DNA from: an uncultured Eubacteriales bacterium
Lineage (GTDB): Bacteria > Bacillota > Clostridia > Oscillospirales > Oscillospiraceae
Assembly: GCA_900544705.1 (NCBI GenBank)
Contig: UQWH01000062.1
Coordinates: forward strand, 1-11,625
DNA: 11,625 nt
Direction: 5' to 3'
Shown one piece after another: positions 4,910 through 11,327 of the stretch; position 1 is the stretch's first letter; the number at the start of each line of letters is the position of its first letter. The notes under the pieces are model-generated. The model had not been told where the DNA came from. It searched no databases and saw only the letters and a program-made list of their open reading frames with translations. A program made the translations under genes and the position numbers.

Positions 4910-7138
4910 ATGATCAAGATTTATAACGAACCGATGTACTACCACGGCGGCCGTCTGTTCCCCGCCCGCGAACCGGAGATCGCTTCGGGCCGCGAAAAAA
5001 CGATCACCTATCACATTCTGAACGCCCACAACACCTCCGGCTCCATGGACAGGCTGAAGCTGAAATTCGACGCCATGGCCTCCCACGACATCACCTATGT
5101 GGGTATCATCCAGACCGCCCGCGCCTCCGGTCTGAAGGAATTCCCGCTGCCCTATGTGCTGACCAACTGCCATAATTCCCTGTGTGCCGTCGGCGGCACG
5201 ATCAACGAGGACGATCATGTGTTCGGTCTGTCCGCCGCGAAGCGCTACGGCGGTGAATTTGTCCCGGCGCATCAGGCGGTCATCCACAGCTATATGCGCG
5301 AGATGTACGCCGGCTCCGGCCGGATGATCCTCGGTTCCGATTCGCACACCCGCTACGGCGCTTATGGCACGCTGGCCATCGGCGAGGGCGGGCCGGAGCT
5401 GGTCAAGCAGCTTCTCGGCCGCACTTATGACATCTCCTATCCGCGCGTCGTCGGCGTACACCTGACCGGCAGGCCCCGCGCGGGCGTCGGCCCGCAGGAC
5501 GTCGCGCTGGCGCTCATCGCCGCGACCTTCCCCAAGGGACTGGTCAAGAACAGCGTGCTGGAATTCTTCGGCGACGGCGTGGCAAATCTCAGCATCGACT
5601 ACCGCAATGGCATCGACGTGATGACCACGGAAACGAGCTGTCTGTCGTCCGTCTGGCAGACGGACGAAACCGTGCGCTGTGCGCTCTCCGTCCACGGCCG
5701 GCCGGAGGCCTACCATGCGCTTGCACCGGAGGAGGGCGCCTGCTACGACATGGGCATAGAAATTGACCTCTCGACGGTTGAGCCGATGATTGCTCTGCCC
5801 TTCCACCCCTCCAACGCCTTGCCCATCCGCGAATTCAACGAAAATCTGGACGATCTGCTGCACGCGGTGGACGAGGAAACCGTCCGCGCGCTGAGCCTGA
5901 AAAAGGCTCCCGCCTCCCTGCGTGAAAAGATCCGCGGTGGGAAATTCTACGCCGATCAGGGCGTGATCGCCGGCTGCTCCGGCGGCACATACCAGAATCT
6001 TCTGCAAGCCGCCGAGATCCTCAAGGGCGCGTCGCTGGGCGACGGACACTTCTGGCTGTCCTGCTATCCCGCAAGTCAGCCCGTCCTGATGGAGCTGATG
6101 CGCACGGGCGCGCTGGAAAAGCTGATGGCCTGCGGCGCGAGCATCCGTAGCGCCTTCTGCGGTCCCTGCTTCGGTGCGGGCGATGTCCCGGCCAACGGTG
6201 CTTTCTCCATCCGCCACTCCACGCGCAACTTCCCCAACCGCGAAGGCTCCAAGCCCACGCAGGGGCAGGTCGCCTATGTCGCCCTGATGGACGCGCGCTC
6301 CATCGCCGCCTCCGCGCTCTGCGGCGGCGCGATCACGCCCGCGACCGAATTGGAGGGGCTGATGGAGGACCCGGCCTATCTGGACTATCATTTCGACTCC
6401 TCGTCTTACTCCCGCGTCTACCACGGCGTGGGCAGACCCAACCCCGCGCAGGAGCTGGTGTTCGGGCCGAACATCGCCGACTGGCCCCGTCAGATCGCCC
6501 TGCCGGAAAATCTGCTGGTGACCGTCGCCTCGGCCATCTATGATCCCGTTACCACGACGGACGAGCTGATCCCCTCCGGCGAAACCTCCTCCTACCGCAG
6601 CAATCCCGAAAAGCTGAGTGACTTTGCACTCAGCCGCAAGGATCCGGAATATGTCCGCCGCGCCAAGGCTGTGCGGGCGCAGGAGGCGGAGCGCCGTCAG
6701 TCCCCCGAGACCTTCGCGATTGAGGGGTTTGACCCGCGCGCCACGGGCTTCGGCAGCGCCGTGATGTCCATCCGTCCGGGCGACGGCTCGGCAAGAGAGC
6801 AGGCAGCCTCCTGCCAGCGCGTGCTGGGCGGCGTGGCAAACCTCTGCGAGGATTACGCGACCAAGCGCTACCGCAGCAACGTCATCAACTGGGGCATGCT
6901 GCCCTTCACGGTCGAGCACATCGCGGATTATAACATCCAGCCCGGCGACCGCCTCTGGATCCCCGGCATCCGCGCCGCGCTGCTGGGCGAAGCCGACCGC
7001 GTGGAAGCGGTTCTGCTGCAGGGCGAGGAGCGGACAAGCCTCACCCTGTGGCTGAAGAATCTGAGCCGCGAGGAGCGCGACATCATTCTCGCCGGCTGTC
7101 TGATCAATTACTACGCAGGAAGCAGCGAAACCCGCTGA
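4910..7138 (+). CDS. Aconitase-superfamily hydratase (YbhJ-like)
   Basis: The 742-residue protein is an iron-sulfur dehydratase of the aconitase superfamily, similar in length and architecture to E. coli YbhJ, whose substrate is not established. Cluster ligands are visible as Cys356 (AGCSGG) and Cys417/Cys420 (FCGPCFG). The substrate-site motif GSDSHT sits at 142-147, and the arginine-rich RNFPNREGS follows at about 439-447. The swivel domain (about 600-742) keeps GDGSARE, where Ser627 would be the catalytic base and Arg629 a carboxylate contact. All key aconitase residues therefore seem present, so the enzyme should be active on a carboxylated hydroxy-acid. Differences around each motif (CSGG rather than CTNS) argue against true citrate aconitase. 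It is the first gene of a four-gene operon, with the permease gene 24 bases downstream. The ATG has a GGAGGA site six bases upstream. Confidence 0.85.
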   Translation: MIKIYNEPMYYHGGRLFPAREPEIASGREKTITYHILNAHNTSGSMDRLKLKFDAMASHDITYVGIIQTARASGLKEFPLPYVLTNCHNSLCAVGGTINEDDHVFGLSAAKRYGGEFVPAHQAVIHSYMREMYAGSGRMILGSDSHTRYGAYGTLAIGEGGPELVKQLLGRTYDISYPRVVGVHLTGRPRAGVGPQDVALALIAATFPKGLVKNSVLEFFGDGVANLSIDYRNGIDVMTTETSCLSSVWQTDETVRCALSVHGRPEAYHALAPEEGACYDMGIEIDLSTVEPMIALPFHPSNALPIREFNENLDDLLHAVDEETVRALSLKKAPASLREKIRGGKFYADQGVIAGCSGGTYQNLLQAAEILKGASLGDGHFWLSCYPASQPVLMELMRTGALEKLMACGASIRSAFCGPCFGAGDVPANGAFSIRHSTRNFPNREGSKPTQGQVAYVALMDARSIAASALCGGAITPATELEGLMEDPAYLDYHFDSSSYSRVYHGVGRPNPAQELVFGPNIADWPRQIALPENLLVTVASAIYDPVTTTDELIPSGETSSYRSNPEKLSDFALSRKDPEYVRRAKAVRAQEAERRQSPETFAIEGFDPRATGFGSAVMSIRPGDGSAREQAASCQRVLGGVANLCEDYATKRYRSNVINWGMLPFTVEHIADYNIQPGDRLWIPGIRAALLGEADRVEAVLLQGEERTSLTLWLKNLSREERDIILAGCLINYYAGSSETR

Positions 7139-7162
7139 TTCCCGCAAAAAGGAGCGCTATTC

Positions 7163-8083
7163 TTGATTTTTCTCCATTCAGCGATACACACCGGCGCAAG
7201 CACCGGCGCGCTGCTGCTTGACGCGCTGAAGAACGGCCTCTGGGACGGACTTCTGAGCCTGCCGGTCCTCTTCCTGGCCTATCTTCTGATGGAGCTGCTG
7301 GAACGCAGCAAAAAGTTTAACGAAAAAATTCTGCACGGCTACTCCCGCAAGGCCGGCCCCGCGCTGGGCGGTCTGCTCGGCATCGTGCCGCAGTGCGGTA
7401 TCTCCGGCGCGGCGGCAAGTCTGTTTTCCACCGGCTCCATTTCCGTCGGCACCATGCTGGCCGTGTTCTTCGCGACCTCGGACGAGATGCTGCCCATCAT
7501 GCTCTCCAGCCTGACCGAGCGCGGTTCGCTCGGCGTCAAGGGCATCGTCCTGATCGTCCTGAGCAAGGCTGCGCTGGGCATCCTGCTCGGGTATCTCGCC
7601 GACGCGATCCTTGGCCGGTGGCTGCGCAGCCAAAAGGACATCCACAGCTTCTGCGAGCGCGAGCACTGCGCCTGCGACGAGGAGGAGGGCAGCGTCTTTC
7701 TCTCCGCGCTCAAGCACACGGTCAAGATCGGCCTGATGCTGGTCGCGGTCAACGTCGTTCTGAACCTTCTTTTTGAATTCATCGGCGTGGAAAAGCTCTC
7801 CGGCACCATCCTGACCAAGCCCGTCATCGGAGAGCTGCTGCTGGCGCTGCTCGGCCTGATCCCCAACTGCTCGGTTTCCGTGGTCATCACGGAGTCGTAT
7901 CTTGCGGGCGTGCTGGGGCTGGGCGGCCTGTTTGCGGGGCTGTTGTCCAACGCAGGCATCGGCCTTCTGGTGCTGTTCCGCACAAATAAGAATCCGAAAG
8001 AAAATCTCGTCATCGTCGCAGCGCTGTATATCCTGAGCGCGCTGGCGGGCATCGCCGTGACGCTGATCGGCGGACTTTTCTAG
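7163..8083 (+). CDS. ArsP_2-family membrane transporter (putative arsenic or manganese/heavy-metal exporter)
   Basis: The 306-residue protein has about eight to ten hydrophobic helices in two halves that look like an internal duplication. LLGIVPQCGISG (71-82), followed by FFATSDEMLP, aligns with LLGLIPNCSVSV (229-240), followed by GLLSNAGIG. Cys78 and Cys236, each after a P-Q/N, are likely part of the transport path. Between the halves a soluble loop (about 158-178) carries HSFCEREHCACDEEEG, rich in His, Cys and acids and suited to bind metal. The family (putative 10TM heavy-metal exporter, DUF2899/ArsP_2) is variously named arsenic efflux or manganese transporter; the ion is not decided here. 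The start is TTG at 7163, since GGAG (7151-7154) is well placed and no ATG lies nearby. The hydratase stop is 24 bases upstream and the next gene 9 bases downstream. Confidence 0.8.
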   Translation: MIFLHSAIHTGASTGALLLDALKNGLWDGLLSLPVLFLAYLLMELLERSKKFNEKILHGYSRKAGPALGGLLGIVPQCGISGAAASLFSTGSISVGTMLAVFFATSDEMLPIMLSSLTERGSLGVKGIVLIVLSKAALGILLGYLADAILGRWLRSQKDIHSFCEREHCACDEEEGSVFLSALKHTVKIGLMLVAVNVVLNLLFEFIGVEKLSGTILTKPVIGELLLALLGLIPNCSVSVVITESYLAGVLGLGGLFAGLLSNAGIGLLVLFRTNKNPKENLVIVAALYILSALAGIAVTLIGGLF

Positions 8084-8092
8084 GAGATTCCC

Positions 8093-8467
8093 ATGAAGCT
8101 CATTGTCTGCGTCGACCGGAATAACGGTCTTTCCTTCAACCACCGGCGGCAGAGCCGTGACCGCGTCGTCACGGCGGACATTCTGACCTATGCACCCGTG
8201 CAGGTGCGGGAAGGCTCCGCGAAGCTCTTTGCGGACAGACCGGAGCGCATCGAGATCTGCACGGATTTTTCGGAGGATGCCGTCTGCTTTGCAGAGGGGC
8301 TTCCCCTGCCCGCCGCACCGGAAACGCTGATTCTCTACCGTTGGGATCGTGTCTATCCCGCGGACGAATTCCTGCCCTATGACCTTTCCCGGTGGACGCT
8401 GCGCACCGCCACGGAGCTGACCGGCTACTCGCACGAGCGCATCACAAAGGAGATCTATACGAAATGA
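8093..8467 (+). CDS. Small uncharacterised protein, type sometimes labelled 'ribonuclease Z'
   Basis: I do not recognise a characterised function. The 124-residue protein begins MKLIVCVDRNNGLSFNHRRQ, followed by SRDR, has an acidic middle, an ILYRWDRVYPADEF segment near 80-93, and ends GYSHERITKEIYTK. From memory, related short proteins in gut Clostridia share the VD-x-x-x-G-x-x-FN-x-RRQS-x-D start and the SHE-x-ITKE end, and are often labelled ribonuclease Z. The protein lacks the HxHxDH metal motif and is far too short for RNase Z, so that label is not supported. There is no signal or membrane segment. Its TAGGAG ribosome site overlaps the permease stop. Its own stop overlaps the next start as ATGA, so it is translationally coupled to the nuclease and may act with it or with the permease. 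Confidence 0.75.
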   Translation: MKLIVCVDRNNGLSFNHRRQSRDRVVTADILTYAPVQVREGSAKLFADRPERIEICTDFSEDAVCFAEGLPLPAAPETLILYRWDRVYPADEFLPYDLSRWTLRTATELTGYSHERITKEIYTK

Positions 8468-9315
8468 AACGACTTGCCGCTCTGCTGCTTGCCTGCCTGC
8501 TGCTGACCGGCTGCGGAGTGCTTCCGCAGGAGCCCTCCGTTCCGGCGGAAACGATCGGTATTTCAGAGCTTCCGGAGTATTCCGGAAGCGCCTATGTCGC
8601 CGTCAACGGAAACGAACCCTATTTTGCCGAAACGGATTACACAACCACCTCCTTCGAGCGCTATAGCGATCTGGACGGTCTGGGGCGCTGCGGCGTGGCC
8701 TACGCCTGCGTCGGGCAGGATCTGATGCCCACGGAAAAGCGCGGGAGCATCGGGCAGATCAAGCCCTCCGGCTGGCAGACGGCGAAATACGACAGTGTGG
8801 ACGGTAAATATCTCTACAACCGCTGCCACCTCATCGGCTACCAGCTCACGGGCGAAAATGCCAACGAGCGCAACCTCATCACCGGCACGCGCTACCTGAA
8901 CGTGCAGGGTATGCTGCCCTTTGAAAACATGGTCGCCGACTACGTCAAGGAGACCGGCAACCACGTGCTCTACCGCGTCACGCCGGTGTTTGAGGGCAGC
9001 GAGCTGGTCGCACGCGGCGTTCTGATGGAAGGGCAGTCCATGGAGGACGACGAGGTGCGCTTCTGCGTCTACGCCTACAACGTCCAGCCCGGCATCACGA
9101 TCGACTACGCCACGGGCGAGAGCCGCCTTGCGGAAACCTCGGCCTCGGCCGGCACGGAAATGCACTATGTGCTCAACACCGGCACGCGGAAATTCCATCT
9201 GCCCGACTGCGCCTCCGTGAGCAGCATGAAGGAGGAAAACCGGCAGGACTATACGGGAACGCGCGACGATCTGATCGCACAGGGCTACACGCCCTGCGGC
9301 AGCTGCAAGCCATAA
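8464..9315 (+). CDS. Lipoprotein DNA/RNA non-specific endonuclease with Ada-like zinc tail
   Basis: The 283-residue protein opens with a lipoprotein signal (MKRLAALLLACLLLTGC), and Cys17 would be lipidated and anchored outside the membrane. The nuclease core (about 40-215) resembles the EndA/NUC1 beta-beta-alpha-metal family. YNRCHLIGYQL takes the place of the DRGH motif with His122 as general base, and NANERNLITGTRYLN (132-146) holds the metal-binding Asn, probably Asn137. The C-terminus (about 234-283) is a small zinc-binding module like that of Ada: FHLPDC gives His245 and Cys249, and PCGSC gives Cys278 and Cys281. It would degrade nucleic acid outside the cell, for nutrition, biofilm or DNA uptake. 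I chose the ATG at 8464 for the signal peptide, the AAAGGAG (8446-8452) upstream and the ATGA overlap with the preceding stop. It is the last gene of the operon. Confidence 0.88.
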   Translation: MKRLAALLLACLLLTGCGVLPQEPSVPAETIGISELPEYSGSAYVAVNGNEPYFAETDYTTTSFERYSDLDGLGRCGVAYACVGQDLMPTEKRGSIGQIKPSGWQTAKYDSVDGKYLYNRCHLIGYQLTGENANERNLITGTRYLNVQGMLPFENMVADYVKETGNHVLYRVTPVFEGSELVARGVLMEGQSMEDDEVRFCVYAYNVQPGITIDYATGESRLAETSASAGTEMHYVLNTGTRKFHLPDCASVSSMKEENRQDYTGTRDDLIAQGYTPCGSCKP

Positions 9316-9345
9316 AAAAGGAGAGGCATAGGCCTCTCCTTTTTT
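9314..9345. terminator. Bidirectional Rho-independent terminator
   Basis: GGAGAGGC (9320-9327) pairs perfectly with GCCTCTCC (9332-9339) around a four-base loop. Six A lie before the stem and six T after it, so the structure terminates in both directions. It overlaps the stop codons of both convergent genes, the nuclease (ends 9315) and the M56 protease (ends 9344), so both operons end here in under 35 bases. Confidence 0.9.
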
Positions 9346-10807
9346 ATTCCACACGCTCCAGCAGGTAGACAAAGGACTGCCGCTCCATGAGCCACAGCGG
9401 CTCGCCGCGGAAGAAAAAGAGTTGGAATTCCGCCGGAATTTCTTCCTCCGTCTGCCCTTCCCGGCTTGCCTGCACGGTCATGGTCGGCTCGGAGGATGCG
9501 CCCTCCTCCGTCCACTGGCCGCCGATGGTACGGATGACGACCATATCCTTCGCGCGGCTGTACGCCGGGATCAGATCCGGCAGCGCCTCCGGATTCGCGG
9601 AGTAGCCGCCGTTTTCGTCCTCCTCGTAACCGAGCAGGAGTCCAACGTCCATCGCCTGCACCATCTCCTCGCGGGTGAGCGTATCGATCTCGACCGCGTC
9701 GCTCTCATAGCGCCAGCCGGTCTGGGCGGTGACCGTCAGCTTCCCGTCCGCAAGGACGATGCTCTCAAGGCCACGCGCGTCGCCGCTCGGCGGCAAGTAA
9801 GACAGCAGAGCAGAAGACAGCACCGTTTTCCCCGCGTGGTAGCTGCCGTCATAGCCGCCCGCCCGCAAGGGGTTCACGGAACAGGCGAGAATGGTCACGG
9901 TGCACAGGACGACGGCCGCGGCCGCAGCCCAGCGGCGGGGCTTTTTCCACGCCAGCGCGTGGCGGATGCGCCCCTTTACCCCCGTTTCGCCGAAGGCCAG
10001 CGGGCCGGGCGCCGGAAAGCGCCGCCCCGAGGCCACGGACAGCAGGCACAGGCTATAGGCCTTTGCGCCGCCGTTTTCCAGCACCTTCTCGTCGCAGCTC
10101 ATTTCCATATCGCGGCTCATGCAGGAAAACGCGATCCACACCAGCGGATTGAACCAGTGCAGCGCCAGTAAGCAAAAGGCGAACAGCCGCACAAGGGGAT
10201 CCTTCCGCCTGAGATGATACCGTTCATGCGCAAGGACAAACGCGCGGCTCTCCCCGTCCAAGCCATAAGGCAGATAGATTCTCGGCCGCAGCACACCCAG
10301 AACGAAGGGCGAGCGCACCGTCTCACAGGCAAATACGTTTCCCTCCAGCCTTGTCGCCGTCCGTAAGCGGCGGCGCAGGAGAAGATAGCTGACAAGGCCG
10401 TACGCCGCCAGCGCCGCGGCACCCGCGAGCCAGATAACAGATGCGCCAAAAATGATCACCTGCATGGGATTCACGCTTCCCGCAGGCGATGCCGCGGGCA
10501 GCGAATCGCGCAGAACGGTATTGACGGCCGTCAGGCCGGTATGTACCTCCGGCTGCGCCATCATCCCCAGATTTTCCGGAACAAAATTCAACGCCGCTCC
10601 CCGCTGCGTCAGGTTGAGAAGACCGAACAGGCTGAATTTTGCAGAGAACGACACCGGGCAGCACAGGCGAAAGGCAGCCGTGCTCCACAGCGCATAGGAA
10701 TACCGACGCGGCGCTTTCTTCAGCAGCAGCCGCAGCAGGAGCACGGCAGCGATCACGTAGGAAGCGGCGCAGCTCATGTTCAGAAGCTCCAGAAACAGCT
10801 TTTCCAT
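9344..10807 (-). CDS. M56 family (BlaR1-like) membrane metalloprotease sensor with non-PBP sensor domain
   Basis: The 487-residue protein has N-terminal membrane helices (about 13-30, 38-52, 115-145) and a cytosolic zinc protease with HERYH at 194-198. The DMEMSCDE segment (233-240) probably gives the third ligand, Glu235. Another helix pair follows (about 205-228) and a last membrane span lies near 292-310. In BlaR1 and MecR1 the part after the last span is a penicillin-binding sensor of about 250 residues. Here it is about 175 residues, without recognisable PBP motifs in the right setting, so the signal is probably not a beta-lactam. By family logic, ligand binding outside activates the protease, which inactivates the BlaI-type repressor. 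The start at 10807 follows AAGGAGGGAT, and only one base separates it from the repressor stop, so the two are cotranscribed. Confidence 0.88.
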   Translation of the reverse strand: MEKLFLELLNMSCAASYVIAAVLLLRLLLKKAPRRYSYALWSTAAFRLCCPVSFSAKFSLFGLLNLTQRGAALNFVPENLGMMAQPEVHTGLTAVNTVLRDSLPAASPAGSVNPMQVIIFGASVIWLAGAAALAAYGLVSYLLLRRRLRTATRLEGNVFACETVRSPFVLGVLRPRIYLPYGLDGESRAFVLAHERYHLRRKDPLVRLFAFCLLALHWFNPLVWIAFSCMSRDMEMSCDEKVLENGGAKAYSLCLLSVASGRRFPAPGPLAFGETGVKGRIRHALAWKKPRRWAAAAAVVLCTVTILACSVNPLRAGGYDGSYHAGKTVLSSALLSYLPPSGDARGLESIVLADGKLTVTAQTGWRYESDAVEIDTLTREEMVQAMDVGLLLGYEEDENGGYSANPEALPDLIPAYSRAKDMVVIRTIGGQWTEEGASSEPTMTVQASREGQTEEEIPAEFQLFFFRGEPLWLMERQSFVYLLERVE

Positions 10808-10808
10808 G

Positions 10809-11171
10809 TTATCCCTCCTTGTGTTCGTCAATCAGGCGCTTGAGCTCCTCCGCTTCGGCTTCCGATATTTTCTTTCCGCCAAGAAAAGCCGCCACAAAGC
10901 AGGGCAGCGAGCCGTCAAACGCACGGTTTACAACACGGTCACTTTCATAGGACTGCACGGCGCGCTTCGGCACGAGCGCGCGCACCACGGAGTTTTCATT
11001 CTCCGCAAAGCCGCGCTGACAGAGCTTTTTCAAGGTGGTGTAGGTTGTGGATTTTTTCCAGCCGAGCTGCTCGGCACACAGCTCCACCAGCTCATGCGAG
11101 CGCAGAGGCGCATTGTCCCAGACAACGCACATAAAGCGATAGTCGCTTTCGCAGAGTCGAAGTTCTTCCAT
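10809..11171 (-). CDS. BlaI/MecI-family winged-helix repressor
   Basis: The 120-residue protein has the BlaI/MecI layout: an N-terminal winged helix (about 1-72, with the recognition helix around GWKKSTTYTTLKKLCQRG, 37-54, and the wing to VPKRAV), then a dimerisation tail (about 75-120, CFVAAFLGGKKISEAEAEELKRLID). BlaI proteins repress their own operon until the partner M56 protease inactivates them. I chose the ATG at 11171 over the upstream ATG at 11222. AAAAAGGAGG sits seven bases before it, the BlaI domain starts there, and the longer frame would run through the promoter. Two tandem 20-bp dyads lie over that promoter, fitting autorepression. The regulated targets outside the window are unknown. 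It is not evidence of beta-lactam resistance. Confidence 0.92.
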   Translation of the reverse strand: MEELRLCESDYRFMCVVWDNAPLRSHELVELCAEQLGWKKSTTYTTLKKLCQRGFAENENSVVRALVPKRAVQSYESDRVVNRAFDGSLPCFVAAFLGGKKISEAEAEELKRLIDEHKEG

Positions 11172-11187
11172 AGCATAACCTCCTTTT

Positions 11188-11207
11188 TGGTCTATATCTA
11201 CCGACCA
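11188..11207. promoter_or_regulatory. Candidate BlaI-family operator O2 (transcription start)
   Basis: TGGTCTATATCTACCGACCA is an imperfect 20-bp dyad: the outer TGGTC/GACCA arms are perfect and the inner TA steps are also symmetric. It shares 16 of 20 bases with the site at 11212-11231, whose centre is 24 bases away. It lies at about +1 to +19 of the repressor promoter, where a bound dimer would block transcription. Confidence 0.65.
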
Positions 11208-11211
11208 TCTG

Positions 11212-11231
11212 TAGTCTATCATTACCGACCA
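11212..11231. promoter_or_regulatory. Candidate BlaI-family operator O1 (spacer/-10)
   Basis: TAGTCTATCATTACCGACCA is the second copy of the dyad, 16 of 20 bases identical to the site at 11188-11207. It covers the -10 box and most of the spacer of the repressor promoter. The paired arrangement fits two cooperatively bound dimers, as known for BlaI/MecI operators. The differing bases fall mostly at the centre of the dyad, as expected if the arms carry the contacts. Confidence 0.65.
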
Positions 11232-11241
11232 AATTTGTCAA
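11213..11241 (-). promoter_or_regulatory. Promoter of the repressor-protease operon
   Basis: On the minus strand a perfect -35 box TTGACA (11236-11241) is followed after 17 bases by TAGACT (11213-11218), 4 of 6 to consensus, with TGA before it as an extended -10. Transcription would start near 11206, about 35 bases before the repressor ATG. Both candidate operators overlap it. Confidence 0.75.
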
Positions 11242-11264
11242 GAGGTCGTGCAAAAATAAGCAGG

Positions 11265-11293
11265 TAGACATTCTTTTCAAAACGTGCTATAAT
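11265..11293 (+). promoter_or_regulatory. Near-consensus sigma-A promoter of the ABC permease gene
   Basis: TAGACA (11265-11270; 5 of 6) and a perfect TATAAT (11288-11293) are separated by 17 bases, with TGC before the -10 as an extended element. Transcription would start near 11300. The box set is stronger than any other in the window and suggests high constitutive expression. It is separated from the operators at 11188-11231 by more than 30 bases, so direct repression through them is unlikely. Confidence 0.85.
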
Positions 11294-11327
11294 ATGCTGG
11301 ACTGTAACTGCAATGCGGAGGCGTTTT

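Noticed and set aside
4880..7147. A 755-codon open frame antisense to the hydratase
   Set aside because: It is a shadow caused by GC-rich codon bias. It has no family motifs and no ribosome site, while the plus strand encodes a complete aconitase-type enzyme.
7178..8434. A long minus-strand open frame opposite the permease and small protein
   Set aside because: It has low-complexity Gln/Asp/Arg/Ala-rich composition typical of an antisense shadow, and it spans two well-supported genes.
9344..11171. Beta-lactam resistance operon (bla/mec)
   Set aside because: No beta-lactamase or PBP2a gene is present and the sensor lacks a penicillin-binding domain. BlaI/M56 pairs control many other functions in Clostridia.
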